From Canna indica (Eukaryota; Streptophyta; Magnoliopsida; Zingiberales; Cannaceae): DNA of 64,000 nt. This document shows, piece after piece, positions 46,060 to 56,229 of this stretch. The first letter of the stretch is position 1. The number at the start of each line of letters is the position of its first letter. The position numbers and the translations under genes are program-made. The stretch lies in assembly GCA_034359265.1 (NCBI GenBank), contig CP136898.1, forward strand, positions 35,425,501 through 35,489,500, in the 5' to 3' direction. Under the pieces are notes generated by a model. It had not been told where the DNA came from. It saw only the letters and a list, made by a program, of their open reading frames with translations, and did no database searches.

Positions 46060-47250
46060 ATGGAAGCTCAAAATGCTGCTTTGAGCGGCAGTGGCAGTAA
46101 CTCGATAGAACGTCAAGGCTGGGGGCAAGGCTGAGGTTGGGCCCGGGGCAGGGATAGAGACCCGTCTGAGGGTCAGGGGCAAGAGTCAGCGATTGTTCTA
46201 CTACAGGCTCAGGTGAATTAGCTGACTGAGGCGCTCCTTAAGGAGTAGGAACTGAGACAGCAAATGAAGCAGTAGATGCAGCAGCAGTAGCAGTCTCAGC
46301 AGCCACCGCCACAACCTGTGCCCGTAGTTTCAGTGGTACCAGAAGTGGCAGAGGTGACAGCACCAGTGGTCAAAACCCCAGGGGCCCCAACCTATGCAAA
46401 TTTTGTCATACTGAAGCCACCGGAGTTCACCAGGACAGATCGTCAGGTGAAAGTGACAGAATTCTTAGGGGATTGCTACGAGCTATGTATGGAGCTGGGG
46501 TGTTCATCAGAGGCAGCTGCTTGTATGGTCGGTCTTTAGGTGAGGGGACCGGCAAAGGTCTGGCTGCAAACTTGGAAGGCCCGCAGGGCAGCTGGCGCAC
46601 CACCTCCCACGTGGGAGGAATTCCGGGCGGCTGTGGAAGAGCAGTACCTACCCATGAGTGTTTGTGACAAGCGCGCCCGTGATGTTGAGATGTTGCGCCA
46701 AGCTGGAGGCATGACAGTATCAGAGTATAAGATGGAGTTCAACCGTCTCTCCAAGTACCATCCAACCCTACTGGCGTCTGAGACCACCAGGGCCAAAAGG
46801 TTTGTGGCAGGATTGAGGCCACAAATTGGCAAGCTTATCCACTACATTGAGGATTCTACTCTGGCTCGGGTAGTGGATGAAGCCCTGTGAAAAGAAGCCT
46901 TGGTGCCGTTTGAGAGAAATGACAGGCCAGCTAAGAAAAAATTTTGGTCACAGGGTTCTGGTAATCGGCCTTGGCACTCTGATGGGGCAATGACTACAGT
47001 AGATCAGCAGCAAAGCCGGGCGCAGAATGGCAACCGGGGCCGTGGGGGCCCAGGGACCGGGTCAGTGATACCAGCAGTGTTAGGAGGTGGTTCTCAGAGA
47101 TCTGAGGCGTCGCAGTGTGGCAGCTGTAGTCTGATGCACTAGGGGTCCTGTCTTAGCCGCACTAACGCTTGCTTCAAGTGCGGTTGAGTCGGACACTTCA
47201 AGAAGGACTGTCCTGAGGGAACTGGTCAGAAGCCTGAGTAGTCTAGGGGG
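46060..47250 (+). pseudogene. Gypsy E gag
   Basis: ATG at 46060. A Gln-rich stretch with four or more TAG codons (46219, 46246, 46273, 46288) follows, then the capsid core in frames 46318-46539 and 46540-46890 (YANFVILKPPEFTRTDR, TWEEFRAAVEEQYLP, LSKYHPTL) split by TAG at 46537. The zinc knuckle CFKCG*VGHFKKDCP at about 47171-47215 has one stop inside. Where gypsy D keeps the codon it is usually CAG or CAA. Dead. Confidence 0.9.
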
Positions 47251-47259
47251 AAAGCACCT

Positions 47260-48640
47260 ATGTCAGTAGGGTCAGTAGCTCAGAGAGGACAGACGCAGAA
47301 CAAGGGGCCGCAGACTAGTCATTCACAGAGGCCACCTGCATGGGTATATGCTATGAATCATGATGGGGCAGAGGCATCCAAAGCAGTGGTGACAGGTACT
47401 ATTTTAGTATGTTTGTCTGTTGCATATGTTTTATTTGATCCGGGTGCCACACACTCATTTGTGTCTGCCATGTTTGCTGTAAAGTTGCCAATGGTACCCA
47501 CTATGCTCGACGGGCCATTGATGGTATCAACGCCTATAGGCGATGCAATCTTAGCAAACTCAATTTATGAAGGTTGTGAAGTACTCATTTGCGGCCATGT
47601 GCTGAGTGCGGATTTGACACTCCTGCCCACTCTTGAGCTTGATGTCCTTCTTGGCATGGACTGGCTGGCAGAGCACTTTGCAATGTTGGACTGTAGAGCC
47701 AAAGCAGTCATGTTTAATAAGCCTGGGTTGCCGCAGTTCACCTTCCAAGTGGAGGGAGGTAGCAAGCCGATAGGGGTCATCTCAGCCCTAAAGGCTCGTA
47801 AGTTACTTCGGGGCGGCTGTCAATCTTTCCTAGCCTTTGTATCTGGGGCCGAGGAGGAAAGGGCTGAAGTAAGGGATGTCAGTAGAACCCTAGTGGTCTG
47901 TGAATTCCCTGATGTGTTTCCCGAGGAATTGTCGGGGTTGCCGCCCAGAAGAGAAGTCGATATTTGCATTGACTTGCAGCCCAGGGTGAAACCAATTTCC
48001 ATTCCTCCCTATAGGATGGCATTAGCCGAACTCAGGGAGCTAAAGGTGCAACTATAAGAAATGCTAGATCTGGGGTTCATCCGGCTGAGTGTGTCACCCT
48101 GGGGTGCCCCGATTCTCTTCGTGAAGAAGAAGGATGGGTCGATGCGCATGTGCATCGACTATAGGCAGCTGAACAAAGTGACTGTTAAGAATCGCTACCC
48201 ACTGCCGAGGATAGATGATCTATTTGACCAGCTGCACGGGGCTCAATCATTTTCAAAGATAGATCTGAGGTCCGGATACCATCAGCTGAGAATTCGGGAC
48301 TGCGATGTGCCAAAGACGACCTTTAGGACTCGCTACGGTCACTATGAGTTCCTAGTGATGTCCTTTAGGACTTAATGAACAAGGTATTTAAGGAGTACCT
48401 GGACAGCTTTGTGATTGTCTTCATTGACGACATTCTGGTTTACTCCAAGAATGAGGAAGATCACTCTAAGCACTTGAGAATGGTCCTGGAAACCCTCAGA
48501 GAGCACCGCTTGTTTGCCAAATTTTCCAAGTGTGAATTTTGGTTGGAAAGTATAGGGTTCTTGGGCCATGTAGTGTCCAAGGAAGGAATAAGGGTAGATA
48601 CTGCCAAGATTGAAGTGGTGCAGAACTAGAAGCGGTTGAC
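47260..48640 (+). pseudogene. Gypsy E pol: protease and reverse transcriptase
   Basis: Frame 47260-48057: a protease with FDPGATHSFVSA and LLGMDWLAEH, then the RT entry [17 protein letters not shown] ends it at 48055. 48061-48375 has [20 protein letters not shown] and [14 protein letters not shown] deletion of about 25 bp after FLVMSF removes the conserved LTNAPAAF part (present in gypsy D) and shifts the frame. 48375-48629 resumes with [14 protein letters not shown], the catalytic Asp pair. A TAG at 48627 replaces Trp. Confidence 0.92.
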
Positions 48641-49331
48641 TAGTGTGACTGAGATTCATAGTTTCCTTGGTTTGGCCGGCTATTATCGGAAGTTTGTGGA
48701 GCATTTCTCCAGAATTACAGCCCCTCTGACTCGGTTGACCCAAAAGAAAGTCAAGTTCCTTTGGGATGATAAATGCGAGGCAAGCTTTCAGAAGCTCAAG
48801 GCATGTTTAACGTCTGCACCCGTGTTGGCTGTACCTTCCGGCTCAAGAGGGTTTGTAGTCTTCTGTGATGCCTCTCGGGTTGGCCTGGGCTGCGTCCTGA
48901 TGCAGTATAGTAGGGTCATTGCTTATGTGTCTTGCCAGCTGAAAGTTCATGAGAAGAACTATCCGATGCATGACCTAGAACTAGCGGCAGTGGTCTTTGC
49001 ACTGAAGCTTTGACGGCACTACCTGTACAGGGAGACTTGCGAGATCTACACAGATCACAAGAGCCTCCAGTACTTGCTTACCCAAAAGGAGCTGAACCTC
49101 AGGCAGAGGAGGTGGCTGGAGCTCCTAAAGGATTATGATTACACCATTATGTATCATCCGGGGAAAGCAAATGTAATAGCAGATGCTCTAAGCAGAAAGT
49201 CCATGGGTAGTTTAGCTCATTTAGAAGTTAAGCGGAGGCCTCTAGCACGAGAGTTGGCTTTGTTCTTAGATGGGGGTGTAAGCTTATCGGTGTCAACTTC
49301 AGGTGCCCTAATGGCACACCTGCGGGTATAG
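48641..49331 (+). pseudogene. Gypsy E pol: RT connection and RNase H
   Basis: 48636-49013 has [18 protein letters not shown] and the RNase H start [17 protein letters not shown] with its catalytic Asp, and ends in TGA for Trp at 49011. After a short gap, 49074-49331 continues [20 protein letters not shown] and [16 protein letters not shown], the end of RNase H. The TAG at 49329 is CAG in gypsy D. Confidence 0.9.
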
Positions 49332-50339
49332 CCCACGTTGGTGGATATGCTGCGTGCCGCACAGGGAGAAGATGTCTTTTGTGCACTGACCAAGGACCTG
49401 GTGCAAAGAGGTGATGCAGAGAACGGTTTTAGATTGGCCTCAGAGGGTGTACTGAGGTTCAGAGACCGGATAGTTGTACCAGACATGGCTGAGGTGCGCA
49501 GGCAAGTCCTGGAACTGGGTCATCGTTCCACTTACATGATGCATCCGGGGGCTACCAAGATGTACCGAGATTTAAGGCAGCATTATTGGTGGAAATGTAT
49601 GAAAAGAGAGGTGGCAGAGTTTGTTTCCAAATGTCTAGTCTGCCAGTAGGTGAAAGCCGAACACCTTAAGCCTGCGGGGTTTCTGCAAAACCTCGAAGTG
49701 CCCGACTGGAAATGGGAGAAGATCACCATGGATCTAGTGACCGGATTGCCTAAGTCAAGAGTCAGTTTTGATTCCATTTGGGTGGTATTGGACCGGTTAA
49801 TCAAGACCGCACACTTCATACCGGTGAAAACTACCTTCTCTGCGGAGCAGTATGCCCGACTGTTCTTGGATAGGATTGTGGCATATCATGGTACCCCGGT
49901 GATGATTATATCCGACCGCGGTACACAGTTCACAGCCCGATTTTGGCAGTCCTTCCAGGAAGCTTTGGGTACTCAAGTGCGTTTCAGCACAGCTTTCCAT
50001 CCGCAGACTGATGGGCAGTCAGAGAGGACCATCCAAACCTTGGAGGACATGCTGAGAGCATGCGTCCTGGATATGGCTGACGGCTGGGAGAGGCACCTAC
50101 CATTAATAGAATTCACCTACAACAATAGCTATCACAGTAGCATTGGCATGGCTCCTTTTGAGGCCTTGTATGGGTGGCGGTGTAGGTCTCCAATTGGCTT
50201 GTTTGAGGTAGGGGAATCACTCATGGTGGGCCCTGATCTGGTTGAGGAAGCGGTAGAGAAAGTAAAGGTCATTAAGGAAAGATTGCTGACGGCTCAAAAT
50301 CGACAAAAAGGCCAGGGAATTGGAATTTGCAGAGGGTGA
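49332..50339 (+). pseudogene. Gypsy E integrase
   Basis: 49338-49649 has the zinc-binding part (HRSTYMMHPGATKMYRDLRQ, CLVCQ) with TAG at 49647. 49650-50339 is the core with ITMDLVTGLPKS, IISDRGTQFTARFW and FHPQTDGQSER, so all three catalytic acids are kept, followed by PFEALYGWRCRSPIG. The frame ends at TGA 50337 by a shift near 50305. The core alone is open for 229 codons. Confidence 0.93.
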
Positions 50340-50757
50340 CTTAGTATTCCTGAAGGTCTCTCCTATAAAAAGGGTGGTCCGATTTGGGAAGAATGGGAAG
50401 CTGAGCCCTAGATACATTGGGCCTTTTCCGTTCTCAAGCGGAGGGGCAAGGTGGCCTATGAGCTGGCATTGCCTCCTAGCTTGAGCAGGGTGCACCCGGT
50501 CTTCCATGTATCCATGTTGCGGAAGTATGTAAGAGATGATTCGCATGTAATCGAGCCCTCTACTATCGAGGTAGATTCAGCCATCTCGTTCGAGGAAAAG
50601 GCCGGTAGAGATCCTTGATCGCCAGATCAGGAAGCTAAGGTCAGTTGGGAGCACCATTCCGGGCAAGAGGCCACATGGGAGGTAGAGCAGGACATGAGAG
50701 AGCGCTACCCTTCCTTGTTCGAGGAGCCGGTAAGTCCTTGTTCTTCAAGTAAATTCG
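50340..50757 (+). pseudogene. Gypsy E integrase C-terminus and chromodomain
   Basis: Pieces in several frames match gypsy D 55780-56229: VFLKVSPIKRVVRFGKNGKL, then LPPSLSRVHPVFHVSMLRKY, then LDRQIRKLRS, and WEHHSGQEATWEVEQDMRER. The last two are the core of a chromodomain, which steers chromovirus integration to heterochromatin marks. A frameshift near 50605 and a short deletion near 50641 break it. Confidence 0.85.
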
Positions 50758-50772
50758 AGGATGAATTTCCCT

Positions 50773-50786
50773 TAAGGGGGGAAGGT
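50773..50786 (+). promoter_or_regulatory. Polypurine tract of gypsy E
   Basis: AAGGGGGGAAGGT immediately before the 3' LTR. Confidence 0.85.
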
Positions 50787-53342
50787 TGTAATACCCGAAA
50801 AAATTTCTTAATATAAAAATCTATTTTCGTGCAGCACGCCGGACCCGGGGGCAGTCGAGTCAAGCCTCAGGATCGTCTCGAGTGAAAAGGTATGACTCGG
50901 CTAATGATTCATGAAATCTATTTGGATGATTAACTTTTCTTTTATGAAATCATACCTTAAATTAAGTTAACTCGAGTCATGTTTTGGGTTGAGTCGGAAC
51001 CCAAGTCGAGTTTGGGTTTAGTCGAGTTCCTGGTATGAGTTAAGTGAGTCTTGAGGCCATCTTTGGAAAGATGGATGAGGGAATAAAACCCTCTTATTGT
51101 AGCCGTGCGACTCACCCTTTGAGTCGCACAAGGCCGCCTAGGGAGAAGAGGAGAAGAAGCAAGGAGGAGGCTTGGGGCTTGGATCGATCCGGGATTCGCG
51201 TCGCCGCTGGAAAAATTTCAAGTCGTCGTCACCCAATCCTTGTTTCTCCGCAATCTATGTGAGTGGTTATGTTTTTGAAGCTTGGGGGAGGCGGGTGGCC
51301 GAACCCTAGATGAAATAGGTTGAGTTCATGCGATTCTACCGACGAATCTTGATTTCCAACGACGTGTGTTCACTATTTTATGAAGTTTCTTGTCGGATCT
51401 CACTATTTTATTCATCGTTTTGCAAGTTCTTGGGGCTGCCGAGTCATGGGAAAAGGGGTAAGGTCATGCCGAAATTTTGCCCGATTCCCTTGACGGCAAG
51501 AAGGCCCTTAGATGACCTTATATCACTGTTGATGTAGTTCCCTTTGTACATCTCGCGTATTATGAAGTATGCCCTCCTTAGAAGTCCCTTGAAGTGGCCG
51601 AACAACCCTACAACTCATGAAGAGGATTCGGCCAAGGGTGAGGGGAAAGTAAATTAGTTCATTGGTATTTAAGTTGTATGCGGAATTGAAGAGGTAAAGG
51701 TATATATAGAGTCTCCTCCCTCTTTCCTACCACAAGGGCCATGGTCGAGCAAGGTCTTCCTTGCTCATGGTTCGGCCAAGGTTAGGTAGAGGAGGAGAGA
51801 TTAGCTTTAGATGGAAATTGCATGACTATAAGGATCATACATATAGATATGACAATACTTAGGAAGAACACCAAACTTAGCAAGTAGCTTGATAAATTTT
51901 GAATTGTAGAAATGCCAGTTTTATAACCATTCATAGCATTAGATCCTTAAACTTTGGATGTTGACATTGTTACCATGTTTTGTATTTCATACATGTTATT
52001 TAAATTCATTACTACATTGTTATGCTAGATAGTTGTTCCTTATTGTGCTAATATTCCTGAGGTAGTATAAAAATTGTTATGTATATACATTGTGGTCATA
52101 TATGATGAAGGTTGCCATATTTGAATATTTTCCTTTGGATTATTCATGCTGCCCTAAATGTTCTTGGGTGGTATTCCAAGGTCGACACATGGAAATTCTC
52201 ACCCAAGGCAGTGTAGAAGGATAGGTAACATGTAAGGCGTCACTAGACGTTCATAGCACATATATGGAAACTTAGTTAGGAGACGATAACACTTCTATGA
52301 CTCCTTATATACTTTTGGAAACTTAGAACTCGTAGTTGTTCATATATTGAAAGGGCGGCATAAATTGTTGACCCGGTAGCCGGACTTAGGCCAGATACGG
52401 GCAAAGGCCCTAAGTGTTTATATATAGAAATCCTAGGATATTGATTGTGTGATGTTTTTGAGATGGTCCGCCGAGGAGCGAGGAGGTCAGAAATAACCAA
52501 TGCTCAGCTCGGCCAGTATTGTGTCTAGAGGTGCACCAGCGGGCCCGCTAGGTACCAGACCCCAGTTGGGTGGGACTAGCTATCCTTACCCCAGACGGTA
52601 CGGTGTCTGAAGACTAGTGGACCATCCTAATCGATGGCCCGGGATTGTTTGCTTACATCTTGAGATGAGGTGGCTGATGGCCAGTATGATACTACCGGAT
52701 ATGGTAGGGATGGCTGTAGCCGGGATATTATTCTATGGGTAGGCCTAAGGGCCGGATGCCAAAGGCTTGATAAGCCAAGATGGCAGGTTATCATATTCAG
52801 TTGGTACAAATGGACCCGTGGGATCGGTAATCGCATTAGAAATAAACCTTACCTCCTTGTATATTTTCTTTAATGCCTTATATGATATATGCATGGTTGA
52901 GACTTATGTGGGGGTTCATTTGAGCCACTCACTGAGTCCCAAGTGGACTCACAGTTTATTCCTATTTTGCAGAGCATGAGCAGTAGCTTGGTATGTCAAT
53001 ATGGTGCAGCTGGTGGGCGGGAGGTGGTGTCATATCTCGTAGCGGCGTCCATGAGTCATAGACCAGTCTCTAGTAGTTATTTTTTTTATTTTCTGCACTG
53101 ACAAGTTGTATTTGGAAAGAGTTTGTAAAACTTGATACTTGAGACATTCAGTTATTCGGATGTTGGTTTTCTTACTTTCTTTGAAAAATATAAAACTATG
53201 GATTTTGAAAACTTCTAATAAAGTTGTGTTAAGATTTCCTTTATCGATACATTCTGGTTTTCTTTATGTCAGTATAGACAGTAGGCTACAGGGTAGTATG
53301 TAGGCCCTGGCCGGTCACACTACCCTCAATTGGGGTGTGACA
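50787..53342 (+). repeat. 3' LTR of gypsy E (2556 bp)
   Basis: TGTAATACCCG ... GGGGTGTGACA. Same layout as the 5' copy; the donor here is CTAT|GTGAGTGG (51259) and the acceptor CCTATTTTGCAG ends at 52972. Confidence 0.95.
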
Positions 53343-54000
53343 ATCTTCCTCTTGGTATTGCTTCATTTGGGTCTCATGTGTCATGAGAGACCCAATGAGC
53401 TCGATAATCTTCAATGTGCTCAAGTTCTTAGCTTCCATGATTGTTGTGACCTTGGGGTCCCACGATTTTGGAAGGGAACGAATGAGCTTTCTTACCTTCT
53501 CCTCTTCCCTTATTTCTCTGTCTAGGTTAGCTAAGTCATTTGTAATATTTTGAAATCTAGCATGCATGGAATCTATGGATTCATGTGACAGCATCTTAAA
53601 CATTTCATAGTCATGCATGAGTAGATTTATTTTGGACTCCTTTACTTGTGAAGTCCCTTCATGTGTGGTCTCTAGGACCTTCCATAATTCATAAGCGGAC
53701 TTGCAAGTAGAGATCCTATTGAACTCATTAATAGATAGGCCGCAATATAGTGCATTGACGGCCTTTGCATTTGCATTGAAGAGTCTAATCTCTTCTTGGT
53801 CCTATTTATCAATATCCTTATTGGGTTGCTTATACTCTACTAAGATCATCCTCCATACATTCATGCCTAGATATTGCAGGAAGTCATTCATGTGGATCTT
53901 CTAGTAGGCATAGTTGTTTCTATCGAATAGTGGTGGAGTATTAGTAGAGGACCCTTGTGCTAATTGGATTTCACTAGACATCTTAATTTGTAGGGAAGAT
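53343..54000 (-). pseudogene. Copia C gag, N-terminal half
   Basis: Homologous to residues 1-220 of copia B Gag. Frame 53286-53618 holds HDYEMFKMLSHESIDSMHAR and ITELIGSLMTHET-type sequence. The gag start is the inverse ATG near 53979 (CAT at 53978-53980), 60 bases from the PBS. Stops, for example near 53805 and 53902, break it. It continues at 43286 on the other side of gypsy E. Confidence 0.85.
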
Positions 54001-54024
54001 GATTAAATCTTGACCTACGACCTT

Positions 54025-54036
54025 GCTCTGATACCA
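54025..54036 (-). promoter_or_regulatory. Primer binding site of copia C
   Basis: Inverse reads TGGTATCAGAGC, a perfect match to the initiator-Met tRNA complement, two bases from the LTR. Confidence 0.9.
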
Positions 54037-54038
54037 AT

Positions 54039-55499
54039 TAATGTGTGAAACCCGACACTAGAAGGGGGGGGTTGAATAGTGTCTGTCCCCTTTCACTATA
54101 TTTTCTTCTTACTCAATTTTAGCTTCACTTAATGCAATTGTTTCCTAATAGTTAATGTGATCAAATTTCAATAGCAATGATAAAAGCAAGTAAGGAAGCA
54201 ATGCAAACCAGAATACTTATAGTGGTTCGGCCAATTGCCTACTCCACTACCTTGGCTCCTCACCAAGGATTTATAACCGCTACTTTATGGAATCTATGTT
54301 TTCCTTTGAATACAATGAGGACACCCTTCTCACCACTCTGAGAACACCTCAATCCTATTCACCTAGGCAAAACATAATTCTATAAATCTATCCATAAGTG
54401 TTTCCTAGCACACCTAGAAGCTATCTCAAACTTAAAACAAGTTTACAATAAAAATCAAATACAGAGGAAAGAGCTTTAAGAATGTAAAATGAACCAAGGC
54501 TCCTTTCCACCGCCTTCATGTCTCCAACTTGCAAGAGGATGGCTCTTTGAGTTGCAACACAGTTGAAGAAGCAGGGAATCAGCGCCTGGAGTTTGTTGTC
54601 GCCGAAAGCAGAGGGCGCATGCAGCAGTTCGCTCTTTTGAAGGCTTAAGAAACTTATTTAATGCTCAATAAAACTTCTAAGAAGCATTAAAGAAGTTAGG
54701 TGAGGGGTATTTATAACCCCTCACTCAAACGGCCCGTTCAATGGGTAGAAAAATGACCGTTGAAGCCGTTCAGTCGCTGGCCGGTCGATCGGTCGGTCGA
54801 CCGATGGATCGATCGCCACTGCGACCGCTGGCTGAATGAGAGACCTCGATCAACCGACGGGTCGACCGGCTGACGAAAGAGTGTCGATCCTTCATTCAGT
54901 CGACCAGTCGGTCGACCGAATACCTGCAGCCAGGGTCGCGCGACAAGCCATCTCCAGTTCGGTCGATCGGTTGGTCTACCACTAAGCATTCTGCCTATTT
55001 TTTCCTTCGGTCGATCGACCGACGCAGCCTTGTATTTTTCCTTCACCATATTCGGTCGACCGAATGGCTATTGCTTATTTTTACCTTCATCTGGTCGATC
55101 GATCGATCGATCGAATAGGCTGCTTGGCAGACTACTACCTTGTTCGATTAACCGACCGGTCGATCGAATGCAGGCTGAGGCTGATTTCTTCTTGAAATTT
55201 TTACATGCTTTTTTTATGGATTTAGTTACCAAGTTTTAACTTGGATAACTATACAATTAGGCTTGGGATAAGATTGTCCTAGGGGTATATTACATGAATT
55301 CTACTTGATCTAATCCCGAGCATTTCTTCGACGTTTTCTTCTTTCGTTTCTTTGACGATCTTTTCCTTCGTCTCGTTTGAACGGATTTGGCATGCTTATC
55401 GCAACCTTTACCTGACTCAAAACATCACACTTGGATTAAATACATGTTTGTTATCATCAAAATAAAGATCGAGGCTTAAGAGAGACCCTTAAGCCAATA
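54039..55499 (-). repeat. 5' LTR of copia C (about 1461 bp)
   Basis: TAATGTGTGAAACCCG ... AAGCCAATA; both termini are worn (TGT to TAA, ACA to ATA). TATA box (inverse) at 54705-54717 and palindrome-dense zone 54770-55170. The duplication AGAGA follows at 55500-55504. Confidence 0.9.
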
Positions 55500-56229
55500 A
55501 GAGAGAACAATCCAGACCTTGGAGGATATGCTGAGGGCGTGTGTCCTCGACATGGCTGGCGGTTGGGAGAAACACCTGCCGTTGATTGAATTTGCCTACA
55601 ACAATAGCTATCACAATAGCATTGGTATGGCCCCGTTCGAGGCCTTGTACCGGCGGAGATGCAGATCACCTGTGGGGTAGTTTGAGACAGGAGAGACTCT
55701 CATGGTGGGTCCTGACTTGATCGAGGAGGCAGTGGAGAAGGTGAAGTTGATTAAAGAAAAGTTGTTGGCGGCTTAGAGCCGCTAGAAAATATATGCTGAT
55801 AAGAAGGCTAGAGAGTGGGAGTTCGTTGAAGGCGACTTGGTGTTCCTGAAGGGTTCCCCCATGAAAGGGGTAGTTCGGTTTGGGAGGAAGGGGAAGTTGA
55901 GCCCTAGGTTCATTGAGTCTTTTCCTATTCTCAAGCGGAGAGGCGCTGTGGCTTACGAGTTGGCTTTGCCCCCTAGCCTAAGCAGAGTTCACACAGTTTT
56001 TCATGTGTCAATGCTCCGGAGATATGTGAGGGATGAGTCCCACGTGATCGAGTCGACTGCAGTTGAGGTGGACACGCGCGGTCTCATATGAGGAGATGCC
56101 GGTAGAGGTGCTTGACCGACAGATCAAGAAGTTGAGGTCCAAGGAAATTCCCTTGGTAAAGGTCAGGTGAGAGCATCACACTGGGCAGGAAGCTACTTGG
56201 GAAGTAGAGCAAGACAAGCGCTACCCCTC
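55500..56229 (+). pseudogene. Gypsy D integrase C-terminal part and chromodomain
   Basis: Continues 36560. [15 protein letters not shown], then [19 protein letters not shown], with TAG at 55678, 55774 and 55783. Then open frame 55837-56091 (VFLKGSPMKGVVRFGRKGKL, LPPSLSRVHTVFHVSMLRRY). The chromodomain follows after a frameshift near 56085: LDRQIKKLRSKEIPLVKV and WEVEQD by translation in the other frame, with a stop before the EH of REH. It runs into the truncated 3' LTR with no PPT left. Confidence 0.88.

Larger units (their letters stand above)
43287..53342 (+). mobile_element. Gypsy E: full-length Tekay/Del chromovirus (10,056 bp)
   Basis: Two full LTRs (2555 and 2556 bp), PBS, gag-pol and PPT, with a perfect duplication ATCTT (43282-43286, 53343-53347) in copia C gag. 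It is the innermost element of a five-deep nest, so the most recent of these insertions. The LTRs differ by scattered substitutions and small indels. Confidence 0.96.
36561..55499 (-). mobile_element. Copia C: complete Sirevirus-like element with nested gypsy E and a hAT MITE
   Basis: The 3' LTR is 36561-38008 and the 5' LTR 54039-55499; PBS and PPT are present, and the flanking duplication AGAGA is perfect (36556-36560, 55500-55504). Without its inserts it is about 8.2 kb. The same LTR family forms the solo LTR at 12791-14228. Gag is split by gypsy E (43287-53342) and by a MITE (42037-42718). Confidence 0.95.
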
